From: Temnothorax longispinosus
Taxonomy: Eukaryota > Arthropoda > Insecta > Hymenoptera > Formicidae
Direction: 5' to 3'
Length of the DNA: 64,000 nt
Assembly (NCBI RefSeq): GCF_030848805.1
Contig: NC_092366.1
Span: 18,232,620 to 18,296,619, forward strand
In this document: in pieces, positions 14,419-28,313 of the stretch
Numbering within the stretch: the stretch's first letter is position 1
Layout of the letters: every line of letters begins with the position of its first letter
Program-made: the position numbers and the translations under genes
Notes under the pieces: model-generated
Seen by the model: only the letters and a program-made list of their open reading frames with translations
Told to the model about the DNA's origin: nothing
The model's database searches: none

Positions 14419-17400
14419 CTGAAAATATACGTGAATCAAATTCGATTACTATATTTTCAATCCTAGGATTTTGTATCAAAGGTATAGTACGCGCCGCTGT
14501 TAAACAAAGATATGGCCATATCGAGACCGGGAGTGTAAATACGCGCAGGCAGCTTTGATGAGAGAGAAAACACGTCCACCATTTTCGCGGATTGGTCGAA
14601 CGAGTCGACCGTAGCAAAATCGAAGCGCGGAATACACGCATGCACGTTCTTGAAATCGTGGAATCCACTGAATCGGCGGTCGATCAGTCGACGATACAAA
14701 GTGGCACGCGAGGCGATATCGAAACTGCATCAGCCTTGAATAGCGGTTAAAGCATCGCCCGCAATCGAATGCACACTCTGCACTTGATCGCTCACGGCAT
14801 GGTTAGGGGAGCGACGCCAACGGTACGATACGGAAGAGATGAATACGGCGCGGAGCACCTATTAATTAATTAGTCCCCAAATCGGCCAATCACCGGTCTC
14901 GCGAACGATCAATGAACCGAATCGACCCGTCGCTGATTACAGAGGACGTTATTGTACTCTTGCACGGCGGATCAAACGTAATTCGATGGGCCGACGCGAT
15001 CTATCGGGATTCGCGAGTGCCGTTTGTGATGAAATGGATAATAAGGCTGAGAACACCTCGATTCTCTCGTCCTCAGATCATATTTTGTCAGCAAAAGAGG
15101 GAAACGGTCGGAGCAAAAGTCGCGCGAAAATTTTATACGCGTTGTCGGAAAATTTGTGGGCGCTCCGCTCATGAAATTCTCATCGAAATTCCGACACTCG
15201 GAGTCTCGGTAATTGGCGAATAACGGCGCATTAGATTACTCAATCTACACCGGAATAAATCACAGTCCCGACTAATTATACATAGATGAATAATAGAAAG
15301 TTAGCGGCTATTAACATCCGGAATTAAGTGACGCATAACTTGTTACTAAATCCGAAACTAACCCGCTCCCACTGTGTAACATGGTGTAACCGACGCCGGT
15401 TAAACTCGTCGTAGATCTAACTCGAAGTTAACCAATCCCAAGGCAACCGCTGTGCGGTAGTCTGGCAATCCACAAAATTGTTATTCAAAGATAATTTCCG
15501 AGCGAGGAAATTTCGACAGCCAGTTATTTTCAGCGCAATCGTTTCGACGGCAGTTATTGCGACAGAAAAGTAACGCGAACGTTATATACGTTACAAGGTA
15601 AACTCTCCTAAAATAATATAAACGATAGTCAGTCAAATGTGCAAAATTCTGCGTTTGCAGTATTTTGCTGAAAGGTTGTACTAATACATCCAATAGCTCA
15701 TTTGACCCAAACGTTTTGAAAAGCTTGGCGCGTATCATTTTCGCTATTTACCGTAGGATCTATCTAAATAAAAAATGTTCGTCGGTTTTTTCGGTTCATT
15801 GATTTTAATTATATATTTGTACAACTTTTCAGGGAGAAAAGTAGAACGCCACGCATACATTTGAGATGATCGTGTATTCAGCCTTCGGCCGCGGTAGCAA
15901 TTATGAGTTAATCAGTTCCACGATCGACGGAGAAATTTCTGCGACCTCGCGAGTCGAGATTGTGCGCGCGGATATGCAACGCCTCTTGCATACGTAATTA
16001 AAGCAATACTTATTAGAGACGCTATTACGTACGAGAATACGGAATCGGCGCATTCGTGAAAATTCATTAAGCCCGTTCGTCAATCCGCAATTATTTGAAC
16101 CTCGCGTCGACGATCCGCGCGAAACTTTTACCCGGTTCTATTCTATCATTCACACGACGATCCGACAATTTATTATTGTATATCCGACTTCGTCAGTTTG
16201 ATAACCCGGCCCAATCCAGCTCGTAAGCGCCACTTGGCGCCTTTCCAAAAACACCATGCAAATAAGCTATTATATTAACAAAGTCTGGCGATGAATTATC
16301 TTCGCGATAAATAATACTGAAGGACATTTCGCGAGCAGCCGACCGGCTGAATGCGCATTAGGTCGTACCTCGAGAGCTTCCTATTCCCGTAGAGATTTAT
16401 TATCTCGATAACTTCTTTAAAGAGATACGTTATCTCACGAAGCACGGCTATATCTCTCTTTTTTAAACATCAACAAAGTGCACTGATCAAAGTCGTAGTT
16501 TAAAACGATTTGTATGGGAGTCGATATCGCGCACTCAATAGCGTGCGCGAAGTCATTGAAAATGAAAAAAACCGGATAAATAAAAGCAACATAGGTATTT
16601 CTAACGGGTTCAAACTAAGGGTCATTCACGGTTTTAGAGCCTACCGTGAATATAACATCCTGACCGAGATCTGTCCAATTAATCCTTTTATACCTGAAGC
16701 AGATATATTTTTAAAAATATATATCTCTGCCAGCGATAGAATTTCTTTGCAATTTTTGAAAAAGAAAGACTAATAAAAAAAGGCTATTGATGCGCTAACA
16801 TACTTATATAAACTTGTACGTTAACAGGAAGGAATCAACCTGCCGAACAAATGACAGCGTGACATAGATGGGAGAAAATATCTGGCGCAAAGTACCGGAT
16901 GAAATTTATTTTTCGCTCGAATTCCTCACTCTGCTGTACGTGAAGGGAAAATTCCAGAAATCGATCAGTGGGAACCTTTCACGACAGGGAGACGCCGCCG
17001 CCGCTGCCGTCGCTGACGACGACAACGACGACGACACGACGATGGGAAGGTAATAAGGTGGCCGTTTGTCGCTCGAAGTGTCAAATAAGCGCATCGAGGC
17101 ACCCGTTAGCAGCGCGCGACCCGATCTTTTTCTCAACGTGCCACGCCACGCTGGCTGCTGACACATTCCAACCGACCTGTCTTCGTGCCTTCGACCCCTT
17201 TGCCCGCGGCGCCACGTATAGAATAATAAGACCCGGGCAGTTCCGACGTATGTTAAACAGGAAACGGGAAAGCGAACAACTCGAGCGAACGGCGATATAC
17301 TTACACACCCCGGTGCCGAGGAAAACACACGCCACGCTCTACACGTTCGCCATATATATAGCCGCCGCAAATATTCAGTTGATATCTTTTTTGCCTGATA

Positions 17401-19815
17401 CCGTCGATCTGAACGGCAGAAAGGATTGCGAACGCGAAATGCGAATTGCGACGCTAGGCAAACTCGGGGCGTACAAGCTTCGATCGTGCGCGGTCGCTTG
17501 CGACTGCGGGATAAATGGAACGTCACGAATCGTCCTCTCGACTGATTCAATGTTTGTTAAGAGGCGGTATATTAGTTAATTCCAATTCCGTCGTTACACG
17601 ACATTCGTAATTAAACAGAAATCTCCACAAAGCTAGACGGGTGGTGACGACAGGTTGAGTTGGCAAAAAAAAAAAAACACGAAGAAATGTTTCCGGGCGG
17701 CGACGCAAAATATTTGAAGCGCGAATAATTGATTCTCCCCCGATAGCGCGAATACGTCGCGTGTTTGCACGTGCTAGCAAATCGTTATGGAAAACGGGCT
17801 CGACGTATCTACATGCGACGTCGCGGTCTTCCCGCGGGACAGACATTATTACCACGAGCCGCGGCGTCTTCGTCGTTACTGCACCTAGTTGCATATGTAC
17901 ATTGGTGGGTGCATTAAATGGTCGAAGTTCGCGCGTCGAGTTCCCGAGAGTTCTTCTATCTTAGCTAAGTTCGCCGAGTGTCGACGCTCGATAAAAGTGT
18001 TTCTCTTTCCTCCTCCCCTTACCCGCCGCTGGAGTTTATACCGCCGTCGAAGCCACGCCCGACGAACTTTCGGCTCCTTGACCAGGCGGGTTACGCTTCT
18101 TCTTCTTCTTCTTCGCCCTCGTTTTTGAGACGCTCTCGGCACCCGCCGGTCTCGCGATAACAGAGAAATCGCGCGCTCGCGCGCGGCCGTCTTACATCCT
18201 TCCCCAGGGAGGGACATTAATAATCCAAGCCAACTATGCCAACTTACTTTGCCCAGCATATCGTAGTTACCTCTATTTAAATTATTATCCACGTACGGGC
18301 TATCTGTTATAATAATTATGTTACAATTCGTAAATTTGTTATAATAATTGCGAGTAACACCGTGAGGCATTATAGAGCCATGACAATTACGCGCACGTTG
18401 TTGAAGTTTGTAAGTTCAGTCCTCGCGTTCCTACGTCTTTCCTTTGGAAGACAGGATATTAATTCGAAACTTTGTTCCAAAAATATTTTTAGAGTTCATT
18501 GTTAACAGGATATGAAACAAGATGGTGTTCAATCAGATTTTCTCTAAGTAGACGCCAAGAAAGTGGACTTCGAAAAAGTAGATTTCAAGTTGATCAAAGA
18601 ATCCGTGGATGCCTTGAAAGAATTACGAAGGATACCTTATATACCGAGACGCTATGGTCTGTACGTGTTATCCTCATTTCGCACTTATAACTTTTTCGTG
18701 CTACGGAATATTTCATAAGCTTGTATTAAACCTTGGCGGCGTGTTCTCTGATGAATTTGTAGACGACCCTTTTCTCAGTGAAAATTTCATTGGGCGACCT
18801 GCTCTGTCCCTCGGAACTTTCGAGTTCTCAACTTGGATACCTTGGTAACTGAAACTCGGATTAAAATTCTGAAACGCCTCACGACACTCGGACGCGCTAT
18901 TCGAACGCAAAAACGTTCCACGCATGACTTCCGTAGACAATAAGAATGTATCTGGGAAATCCTAACGTGGAAGGAAAACGCGAGAAAAGAATGCCGTATC
19001 TCAAAAGCTGCATAGTCCTACCTATACCCTTACAACATTCGCACCTATAAGTGTACGTGGGCACACGCGCGTACATATGCATTGTGTACGTATATAAACT
19101 CATAGGATCGCGCCCGGTAAATTAACCGCGGCGCGTCAAGCGGGACTTTATAATCCGGAAATTAAAGGTGTATTATATCCGGAGAACGGGTAGAGAGGGT
19201 GACGGAGGCGTAGGAGGACAGCGGGGATCTGGGCCGCTAGCCAGTCTCGCGAGGGAGAGAGAAACTCGGTGAAGGTGCTACTAGCGCCCACGGCGATGCC
19301 GCTGGACTAAAAGAGAGAGAGAAAGGAATGAGGGAGAGAGGAGAAGGGTTGCAAAAGAGGGTTGCGTGTAAGAGGGAGAGCGGTAGAAAAGGAGAATCGC
19401 CCGGTGTACGGGAGATAGAAGAGCCCGGGCGAACACGGCGTGGCGGAGAGCGGTAACTTTTCTTATAAGATCTAAAGTTTCCGCGTACGAAAGGCCCGCT
19501 CGCTCTTTTCCGTTCCCCTTCCGCCTTCATCCCCTGACCGCTCGTCGCAACCGCGTCCCTCCGCCCCTCCTCGTCCCCTTTCCTCACCTGGCAGCCTCTC
19601 CGCGAGGCGAGCTCTGCGGCGGGAAATATTAGAGCTTTTAAACGTCGTTATTAGTTTGCACGGTGAGCCGAATAACTTTCGAGCTACCGCGAAAGCGGCT
19701 GCGATACCACCGCCGAGATGCCTCGCCACGGTAACGGCTTACGGTTGCTGCCTCTCCCTCCCGTTGCGCCCTGGAATCTCGTCGAATAACAATTTGAGTG
19801 CCGTTTACAACGGGC

Positions 19816-19819
<4 letters not shown>

Positions 19820-19860
<41 letters not shown>
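19820..19860. repeat. (GA)n microsatellite
   Basis: About 20 perfect GA units. Confidence 0.97.
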
Positions 19861-19863
<3 letters not shown>

Positions 19864-20535
19864 GGGAGTTTGGGTGATTAACGTGATCTCTGATAAAATA
19901 GAGCCCGGCGCCCGGTATCGCGCGACCAGTTGTATTCCCGGGGTGAAGAAGAGCGGCGCGATAACGAGAACAACCGAGGATTCGCTTTCGTATCGAATAA
20001 ATCGCCGGCGATTATAAGAGGTATTCCCTAAATAAGGAAATAAAAACGCGCTTTCTTTTAAATATCTCGTTGGGATACTAGCCGTGAACTCGCGACCATT
20101 CTCCCACGAATGTAATCTGTTGAAACGTTCTTTAAACGCGAGAACGAATCGGGTTAATTTTCATGAAGTTTACTTCCGCTTGATTAGCGGAACAGCGCGA
20201 CAATAGAGACTAGCTTTCTCTTTCTCCCTTTCTCTTCTTTCTTTCTCTCCGCGGCCAGAGCGAAATTAATTTTCACCGGGGACAAAAGCACTTTCGGAGG
20301 GACGCGATTTCTTGCATCGTGCCCACTTGGAAAACGATATGCGTTCGCAAAGTTCTGCAACGTCGCGGCACCGCCCTCGGGGTCCTTCGATTCCAACTTG
20401 TGGAAAATAGTAGACACCGCTAACGTAGCAACTTTAAAGTAAAAGTTATTATTGATTTAACCTGGATTGGGTATCCGGTTTCCAATCAGCACAGGAAAGA
20501 GGTATCGCACGAGAGGGAAGAAAAGCGAGGGGGGA

Positions 20536-20618
20536 AAGAAAGAAAGAAAGAGAGAGAAAGAGAGAGAGAGAGAAGGAGGGAGAGAGGGAGGGAGAGAGGG
20601 AGGGAGAGAGGGAGGGAG
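20536..20618. repeat. Purine-only GA/GGGA tandem tract
   Basis: About 80 bases containing only A and G on the plus strand. The right half is a 12-base tandem unit (agagagggaggg) repeated about three times. It is a mirror-repeat type purine tract. Confidence 0.9.
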
Positions 20619-21312
20619 TTGAGGCCAACACGCCTCGCATTGATCCGGCGGCGGTAAACGCATTAAAAGCACATCTAGCATCTACCGAAAAGACGTATCT
20701 ACGACATAGATGAATTATTAGCTTCTCAGAGATCGCGCAGCGACGGCGCGAGGTGAAAAATATATTTTCACTTTGCCGCGAGGAGAGCAGGCGCGACCCA
20801 ACGCGAAATCCGCGAGAGATCGCGCTAAGTACGTGCAGCACGAAGTAAGCCAACCCGCGACGTTAAGTTTTCCGCCGGTATGCACGAGACAGATAGCACA
20901 CGAGCGAAAAAAAAGAGAAGGAAAGAGAGAAGCGATACGTTCGCTCGTCCATTAAATCGCATTTTGCGCTCGTTCGCGCTCGGCGGCCGCTTGACGAAAA
21001 ATGTAAAAATATGCACGGTCTCGCGAGAGCCGTCGGTCGCATAAAGCACCCGGGATCCCTCGACGTCGCGCACTCATAGCGGGCACACACTTTTGCACAC
21101 ATAATAGCTACAAAATTACTTTATATCACATCATATTACTCTATTGGGACGCCACCGTTTTACCCCAGCGGCGCATTCAGGATCTTACACGCCAACGCGA
21201 GACTGAGTAATGTGTCCGCAGTCGGGGGCACGTCGTTCACGCTCGTAAAATTACATCGCGCCTTCTCGGGGGAAGATTTTTACTTTGTAACAATTCAGTT
21301 CAAAAGTTCATA

Positions 21313-21337
21313 TCTCTCTCTCTCTCTCTCTCTCTCC
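21313..21337. repeat. (TC)n microsatellite
   Basis: About 12 TC units, followed by a further pyrimidine-rich stretch to about 21,350. Confidence 0.95.
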
Positions 21338-22417
21338 CTCTTTCTCTCTCGCTGTTTTGTTCTGTAAAGAGCATCGCGCGGCGTGTCGCCACGTTTCGCG
21401 CGAATGTAAGCGTTATCATCTCCGCGAGACGTGAAACGTTTCGCTCCGGGCGGCGAAATTATTAAGGGCATTCGGAGTATATCGAATTATACTTGGGCGC
21501 GTGTTCGGCGTACGGTGATTAACATGATACAGGACAGCGTGTGCACGCGGCGTGCGGACCTACATAGATATGCGCCGTGTACGACTGGCCGGCGGTACTT
21601 TATATCGCGGATGCTCATGGACGACGATGCCTGGCGCATTCGTGAGCAACCGGAGGATGAGGTACAGTTAATGCTTGCCAGAATTTCCCATGTGGCGCAC
21701 CGCCGCGCCGCCGTGCTCCTGTATTTTCTCGCGTGCCTACGTGCAGCATTCTACTCGGCGGATGCTGCGCTCTGTGTATGTGTGACGTGTGTGAAAGAGG
21801 CGCGAAGCGCGAAATGGTGATCTTAACTTTTTTTCCACAAGGGGAGAAGAGGAGATAAGCATGATGAGTGGCGAATGAAAAGCTGGCCGAAAGATATAGA
21901 ATCCGCTATAATTTGTATTCGGAACGGCGTCATATGTTATTGAACGGTTTATCTCTCTGTTAGTATGCAGAAACTCTCTGTCGATTCGGCTGTCAACTGT
22001 GCTATTATTTAAAACGTTTCCCGTTTACATTAACAAGAATCAATAAAAGACATAAAGTGTAGCGATCATATGTAGAAAAAAGATTGCTGACGTTTCTATG
22101 TGTATAACAGACATATATTTAATCTCATTATTATTCTTATATGATACATCGATGTCATATGTGATAGATTCAACTTTACATTCTATATCCCCCCCCTAAA
22201 AAATAACTTATCGGATATTGTTAGAAAGTACCATAATACTATAAATAATACATATGATTTGAGATTTTTATATTTTATATTTTTATATTTTATACATCGT
22301 GTATCAGATATATATTTTAAAGCAACTTAAATAGACGGCACAATGTGGCAAAAGTTTTTAGAATCTAGCGCGATAGCGAAAGTGTTAGTTTTAACCCTTT
22401 TTACTTTTGTATTTAAA

Positions 22418-22437
22418 TTTTTTTTTTTTTTTTTTTT
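22418..22437. repeat. Poly(T) run
   Basis: Twenty consecutive T residues in AT-rich DNA. I see no retroposed gene body next to it. Confidence 0.95.
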
Positions 22438-22835
22438 GTTTCTCTTTATCATTATCGACTAGATTTGGAAGTACGAAGCGATAAAAGATATTATATCAAG
22501 TACTATTTTTGGATTTTCGAAGGGAAGGAGAAAGGAAGGGAGAAAAAAAGAGAGAAAGAGAATGGTGACGGAAATTGGCGAGGCGAGCGAGAAGGGGGGG
22601 GGGTGGACGTCGCGGTGTACCAGCGGCTATTATTCGGGTAAATTACCGTGCGGTTTCGCCATTCGGTGAACTCCTGATCCCAACTGTGGGCCGGCTGCGC
22701 TCGTTAGACCGATCGTCCCTTAATCCCGTCGCGAATTTATATCACGACTGGGCCCCTTATCGCCGCACGAGCACGTCGGAGAGCATAGAAACGGCGGGAC
22801 GATAGAATTTGCACGTCGCTCGGGTGCAAAGGTGT

Positions 22836-22862
22836 CGACGACGACGACGACGACGACGACGA
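22836..22862. repeat. (CGA)n trinucleotide microsatellite
   Basis: About nine perfect CGA/GAC units. They would read as poly-Asp, poly-Arg or poly-Thr, but no gene is supported around them. Confidence 0.95.
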
Positions 22863-25273
22863 TCGTCTCCAAATACACCGCTGATATCCCTAACAGGCTG
22901 GAGAGCGGCGACACGCCTTGCGTTATTTCCGGCTGGTGCCCGTGCATATTTCGCAAACGTGTTAAGAATACCGATGGGAAGAGACGCGGGAGCACCAATG
23001 GAACTTCGTCCCTGGTGCGAAAAGTCGATCCGCTAATAACGCGACGATATTACGGGAAAAAAGTTGGCCGCGCGCGCGGAGGAATTTTCCTTCCCCGTTC
23101 TTCCAACATCATTTTCACATCGGAAATGTACGTTCCGTTTGATTAGTTTAACTTTGATATTCGCACTCCGCTCGTCGCGTTTTTATGGCAAATACGTACC
23201 CCCGGTGTTTCTCGTCGCGCGGCTGTTCTCCCCGATGCAACGGAATATCGTCCAGCGGCGAATCCACAGTCGATTTTAAACCGATATCACAGTTGCTCGA
23301 GAAAATCCACGAGCGAAACTCTGAAGAGACCGAACGCTACCGAGCGATAATATAGACAGAGCTCGCCCATAAAATACGAGAGCATAACCTGCGATCGTGT
23401 TATTACCTATAAAGCAGCCCCCCCCGGTATAACCTCCGAAGAAATATAACAAAGTTAATGGCGGGGAGGTGGAGGCGGTAAGCCGTAATTCTAACGCGAC
23501 GGATACGTTTCATTCTAATATATGTACAATAATACCGCGAAAGTCCTTCGAGAAGAAAATTATTGTTAGAAAATTATTATTCGACCGTCATGTACAGCGA
23601 CACTTACAAGAACTACATTGAAGATCTTCCGCGTGATCTCTTAGAAAGCGTTGCGTGTATCTCCGCCCTTGTATCTCCGTGTCACAGAACAGATAAACCG
23701 GACAATCCATATTATCCTGCTTTTATCGCCGCAGATATTATCGAATAAAAGCGTGTTCTTACGGGGCGGTCGACTTTATAGACGCACGCGTGACATTTAT
23801 AGCCGCATGATATGCGCACGTTTTATCGTCCCATGCGTAACATCTTAAGCACTTAACGCCACATGCTCGACTCGATTTGATGGTACGGCTTAAATCCACC
23901 GCGTCCAATGAGATAGGCGTGAGCAATTACGTATGCGCAATTCGCGCGAGGTGTGATTCATCGCGTGGATAAGTCGACCATTAAATCGTTTTAATGCGAA
24001 TATATAATGCAAGGAGCGATCTTTTTATCGATCGACGTTCCAGGGATAGTATGGGGTTGATTTTATAGCTATTTGTAGTCTTATCTGCACAACTGTCTGT
24101 CTCTTAAAATATAATATAGACCGTTTTATCGAGAGGTGTTCTAGAACTTGACGTTATGTTTTGTTAATTATCTTTAATCTTATCTATAAATATTTGTCCT
24201 GAAATGTGGATAAGATGGGATTCTCACAGTCTGTCACTGAGATAATTGTCTAAAGTCAAAGCACATGCTTGATATACGCTCGAACAATAAAGGTGAGATG
24301 AAATTTCCATTAAATTCAAACGTAAACCTCGATCCTGCGAAGTCGCACAGAGGCATTTTCACGCTCGATCGGGCGGATAATTTTGATCGCCCCTGTCGTC
24401 GTCCCTCCCGTCGTCGTTCCCTGTCGTAAACGACGTTATCCGCCCCGTCGCGAAAGAGCCCGAAAACGGTTCATCATAAACCGCGACGGCGTATTTCGGG
24501 GCTGTCGATCCACTCTTCCATCGCGGAATTCGTGGAACGCGTTCGCTTTTCACGGGGAAACTTAAGTCGACTCCCGAGATAGTCGACACCCGCGAGATAT
24601 TTCCCGCGTACGTACGAAGCCTCCGACAAAACCGGCGACCGACGTCGCAATGGCGAAAAGAGCTTTTAACGGAAGGAATTCGAGCGAGTGCATCGCCGAA
24701 TAATATAGAACGATTTGTCGTCGAGTTCCTTCCTCGCTATCTTCAGAAACTTTTCGATGAAGCGATGAAGTTCCGCTTCGTCCTCCGATATAGATACGCG
24801 CGTTTTACTACACGTTTTCATCGTTGTTAAGGGAGCGAAGAAAATGCACTCTATAATCATACCTATCTACGCTTGTCTATAATTAGGTATTCGCTTCAGT
24901 GATCGATGTAAAAGAACAAAATTGCGAATAATTGCTATTGTTGTCAGATGCACACGTGGCAAATTATAGGATCTGCTTCTAATTGTAAAATTAGATTAAA
25001 ATCATAATGCATGTTTCACATTTGTTTCTACTATAAGTTTATATCAAGTAAATAAAGTATTGTAAAATATGACTTTACAACTGCATGGTCGCGAAATGGA
25101 AATAATTTGATCGACACGCAAGATAATCTTTCTTTCAACCGTGATTTAAATATCGCGACTACCAAGAAAGTTTCAAGTTAACAAGTACTGCGATAAAGCA
25201 CAACGTTCCGAATACGATAACGATAAACGCAGAGTTACAAGTAGCAATTAGCGAGAGAAAGTGAGAGAAAGAG

Positions 25274-25278
<5 letters not shown>

Positions 25279-25308
<30 letters not shown>
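25279..25308. repeat. (GA)n microsatellite
   Basis: About 15 perfect GA units, preceded by interrupted GA/GAAA sequence from about 25,253. Confidence 0.95.
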
Positions 25309-25310
<2 letters not shown>

Positions 25311-27713
25311 TAATTTATTACGTACGCTAGAATATAAAATCCCTTAAACACAACAGGATAGCACAGACGATCGTTCATTATAAATACTTAGGTACACATA
25401 AATAATACAGAACTATGCGCGTACATCGTGTGCTATTAAGCAGCTAACAAAGAAGAAATAAAATTTTCAAGATTTTTAAGAGATTTTTATGAAAAATTAC
25501 AAATTGTAATAATAAACATTATATATATTACAAATAATGTATGTAAATAAAAATATAGAAGAAGAAAGGATGTAAATCGGAATTCTCTCAAGTAATTTGC
25601 CATAATTTGCAATTTGTCATCATTGAAATCTACCCTCGCATTTCCAAGACAATCTCGTTTCATTCTTAGGATTGGAGTTTCTGGTATGCACACGCTAGCA
25701 TAGTGTACAAGTGTGCCTAGCATTATGTCTGTCTGTAGCCGAGAACTCGAACGAGCGATATAGATGGGATAATTGCAGATAATTTGCAGCGTCGATTGCT
25801 ACGCATTCCCTACTTCAGCCACCCTTCTCGCGCTGTTCTGTCATCTGCCCCCTCGTTCCCCCATTAACGCTCCCCTTACTTCCTGCCCCGAACGTTCGTC
25901 TCCCCCTTGTTCCCCTTGATTCGTTTACTTCACCAAGGTGAATGAGACGCGCATCTTTACGGCCGTTCCTAAGCAAGACGTTGCCGAAATCGTCCTTAAA
26001 CGTGCAGCCTCGCAAATGCGCCTCATCGGATGCCAAAACGTGATTATATCCCTGCAGGCGCAGCTAAATGTAATTTATATCTCAATGCGAGAGAGAAGCT
26101 TCTCTTTTATGACCTTCTTTACGTTGCGAAAATTGCTTTAAAAAGAGTAACATTGCATAGATAGCGAAAGAAACTTACGCAGTTAACGATTCAAAGTTTA
26201 ATGCCACGTTGGAAAACTTTCATTAGGTGTAATTCCAATGTAAAGATACTGCGCACCTATTTGATGGTGTATATTAAATTTAATGTTCTACCAACCCTAT
26301 TACAATTAAATACCATCGAAAATACGAAAGATAATCGAGTTAAATGTACAATTTCTTGTATTCGTCGCCAAATGTTTAAAGGCAATGTCAACGGACGTAA
26401 TCCTTCGTGAGTTTATTTATTCATTTACCGCGTATCTCCGGGAATCAGTAACATCTGATGGCCACTTTTAGTTCGCCTGCCAGTAGTAAAACTAATACTA
26501 GGATTCGAATTCGAGAATAGTCGGGTAAAATTGCCTATAAGCGCACAGAAGTCTTTCGTACTACTGTTCGCGCGAGCTGCGACTTATCGAAACTTTTTCG
26601 AAACTTTTATGAAAGGTCTTTTTCTCGCCTCATCACGTCGGGTTCTCTCCCTTATTGACTTTAAGCCCGGGTTTGGAAATCCCCGTCACTTCTCCTCTCG
26701 TTTTTCTCTCCGACGACCCTCCCGCCCCACTTCCTTCTGCGTTACATCCCACCGACAGGATTCGACGCTTCGTGACTTAATTTGTTTACACGTCGTTCAA
26801 TTTGTCAACATAAGTCGACAAATTTACCATTGCCTAAAGCGAGAGGAAATCGATTTCGCTCGATACTACAATTCGTGATAATCGCGCGTATCTCGCGATT
26901 GTTAATCGAAAAGAGCGAATAATATGGTGGAAATTAATTTAAGTTACTGCATTGCTAAATTTACATTTGTAGCATCGTGACGAAATCCGCGATAAATATA
27001 ATACAGTGCGCAGACAAATGTATAGTTAAGCAGAATTGTCCAAGTTATTTAAAATCGTAATTCACCACATAAAATTGTCCGTATTTCTACGGATTGTTAC
27101 GCAACCATCGTACAATACTATAATAGTACTTAACAAATTTATTAATTTAAACAATGTTCACTTTGTAATACGAATATATATTTTTAGTTGGCAAATTTAC
27201 GTGATGTTGCGATTGTTATAGCACAACATGTCAGGGTGAATAAATTATGTTATTTTAATCTGAAGTAACGAATCTGCAAATATACTTAGATGAATATAAC
27301 ATTTCACAAAGCGATTATATGTGTATCTTGAAATGGATGGCTAAAACGGATTAGGAATATTTAACTCCGGAATATATATACCTCCATTCTCCATTCTACC
27401 TTCCGGCCGACTTACTGTGTACAAGAATACATATGTAGAAAGCTCCTAAAATAATGCTTATCGTTATTAATGCACCATTGACAATCAGCTTAATAATTTA
27501 TTGTCACATTAATGGTGCCTCTTTTGCAACAAAATAGTAATTACAAGGTGCATAAATTGCTGAAAATTTGTAGAATTTGATCTCGGATATAAATAAAGAA
27601 AAGATAAAATATTTCACAGATAAGGTATTTCATAAAACAATAATATATTGTAATTTTCATAAAAAAGATATTATTTCCAGATATAATAAGAAAGTTTATC
27701 TGTAATATGTTTA

Positions 27714-27945
27714 CACTAAAAAAAAAAAAATATTTAGATCCAAGAAAATATTTATTTAGATAGTGCCAATGACTTATTTACTTAATAGAATACACATATT
27801 TATTTAGAATTAGATATTTTTACTTAATTTAAGTAAAGATATCTAATTTTCTAAATAAATACGTGATTATATTAAGTAAATAAGTTATTGGCACTATCTA
27901 AATAAATATTTTCTTGAATCTAAATATATAGGATATTTTTTAGTG
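27714..27945. mobile_element. MITE with CACTAAAA termini and TA target duplication
   Basis: A 232-base element is built almost entirely as one long inverted repeat. The ends read CACTAAAAAA and TTTTTTAGTG and are flanked on both sides by TA (27,712-27,713 and 27,946-27,947), the target duplication typical of Tc1/mariner-type insertion. The arms stay complementary nearly to the centre; for example atagtgccaatgacttattt on the left is mirrored with one mismatch near 27,877-27,896. There is no room for a transposase, so it is non-autonomous. The CACTA-like end alone would suggest the CACTA superfamily, but that leaves a 3-base duplication, so a TA-specific family fits better. The family name is unknown to me. 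Confidence 0.8.
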
Positions 27946-28179
27946 TATATAATAAGCAGAATTAGATAAATTGTATAATAAAACTTACTAATCAATTTGT
28001 TCGAATAGCTGATTGCTATAATGTACGTAGTACATTACGTAAGAAACCAAAAGGTAAAACCAACTACAATCATTAAATTAATAAAATTAATATCTAGACT
28101 GCAAAAATTAATAATGGATGATCGCGATTATCAGCATGTTCACAGCCAACTCACGATATTATTGTGACTAATTTTGATG

Positions 28180-28313
28180 AAACTGTTCTTTAATTTTAAT
28201 TAATCGTACTTTAATAATGACGATTAGTCTCCAAAATCTCAAGATTTTCTGAGATTTTAGAGACTAATCGTCATTATTAAAGTACGATTAATTAAAATTA
28301 AAGAACAATTTCG
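28180..28313. repeat. 134-base near-perfect palindrome (fold-back element)
   Basis: Two arms of about 60 bases are complementary, with only a few mismatches, around a centre of about 8 bases near 28,246. For example, cgtactttaataatgacgat in the left arm is mirrored exactly in the right arm. It lies about 230 bases from the MITE at 27,714-27,945 but has a different sequence. I see no clean target duplication at its edges, so it is called a fold-back repeat and not a defined transposon. Confidence 0.8.

Noticed and set aside
14545..14570. Similarity to the 3' part of miR-2 (cagctttgatgag)
   Set aside because: The seed half of the microRNA is absent and no hairpin partner is visible.
16906..17579. 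Long open frames on both strands at once (about 214 codons minus, 203 codons plus)
   Set aside because: Mutually overlapping open frames in GC-rich DNA with Arg/Ser/Thr-rich translations, no domain, no splice support. They reflect scarcity of stop codons.
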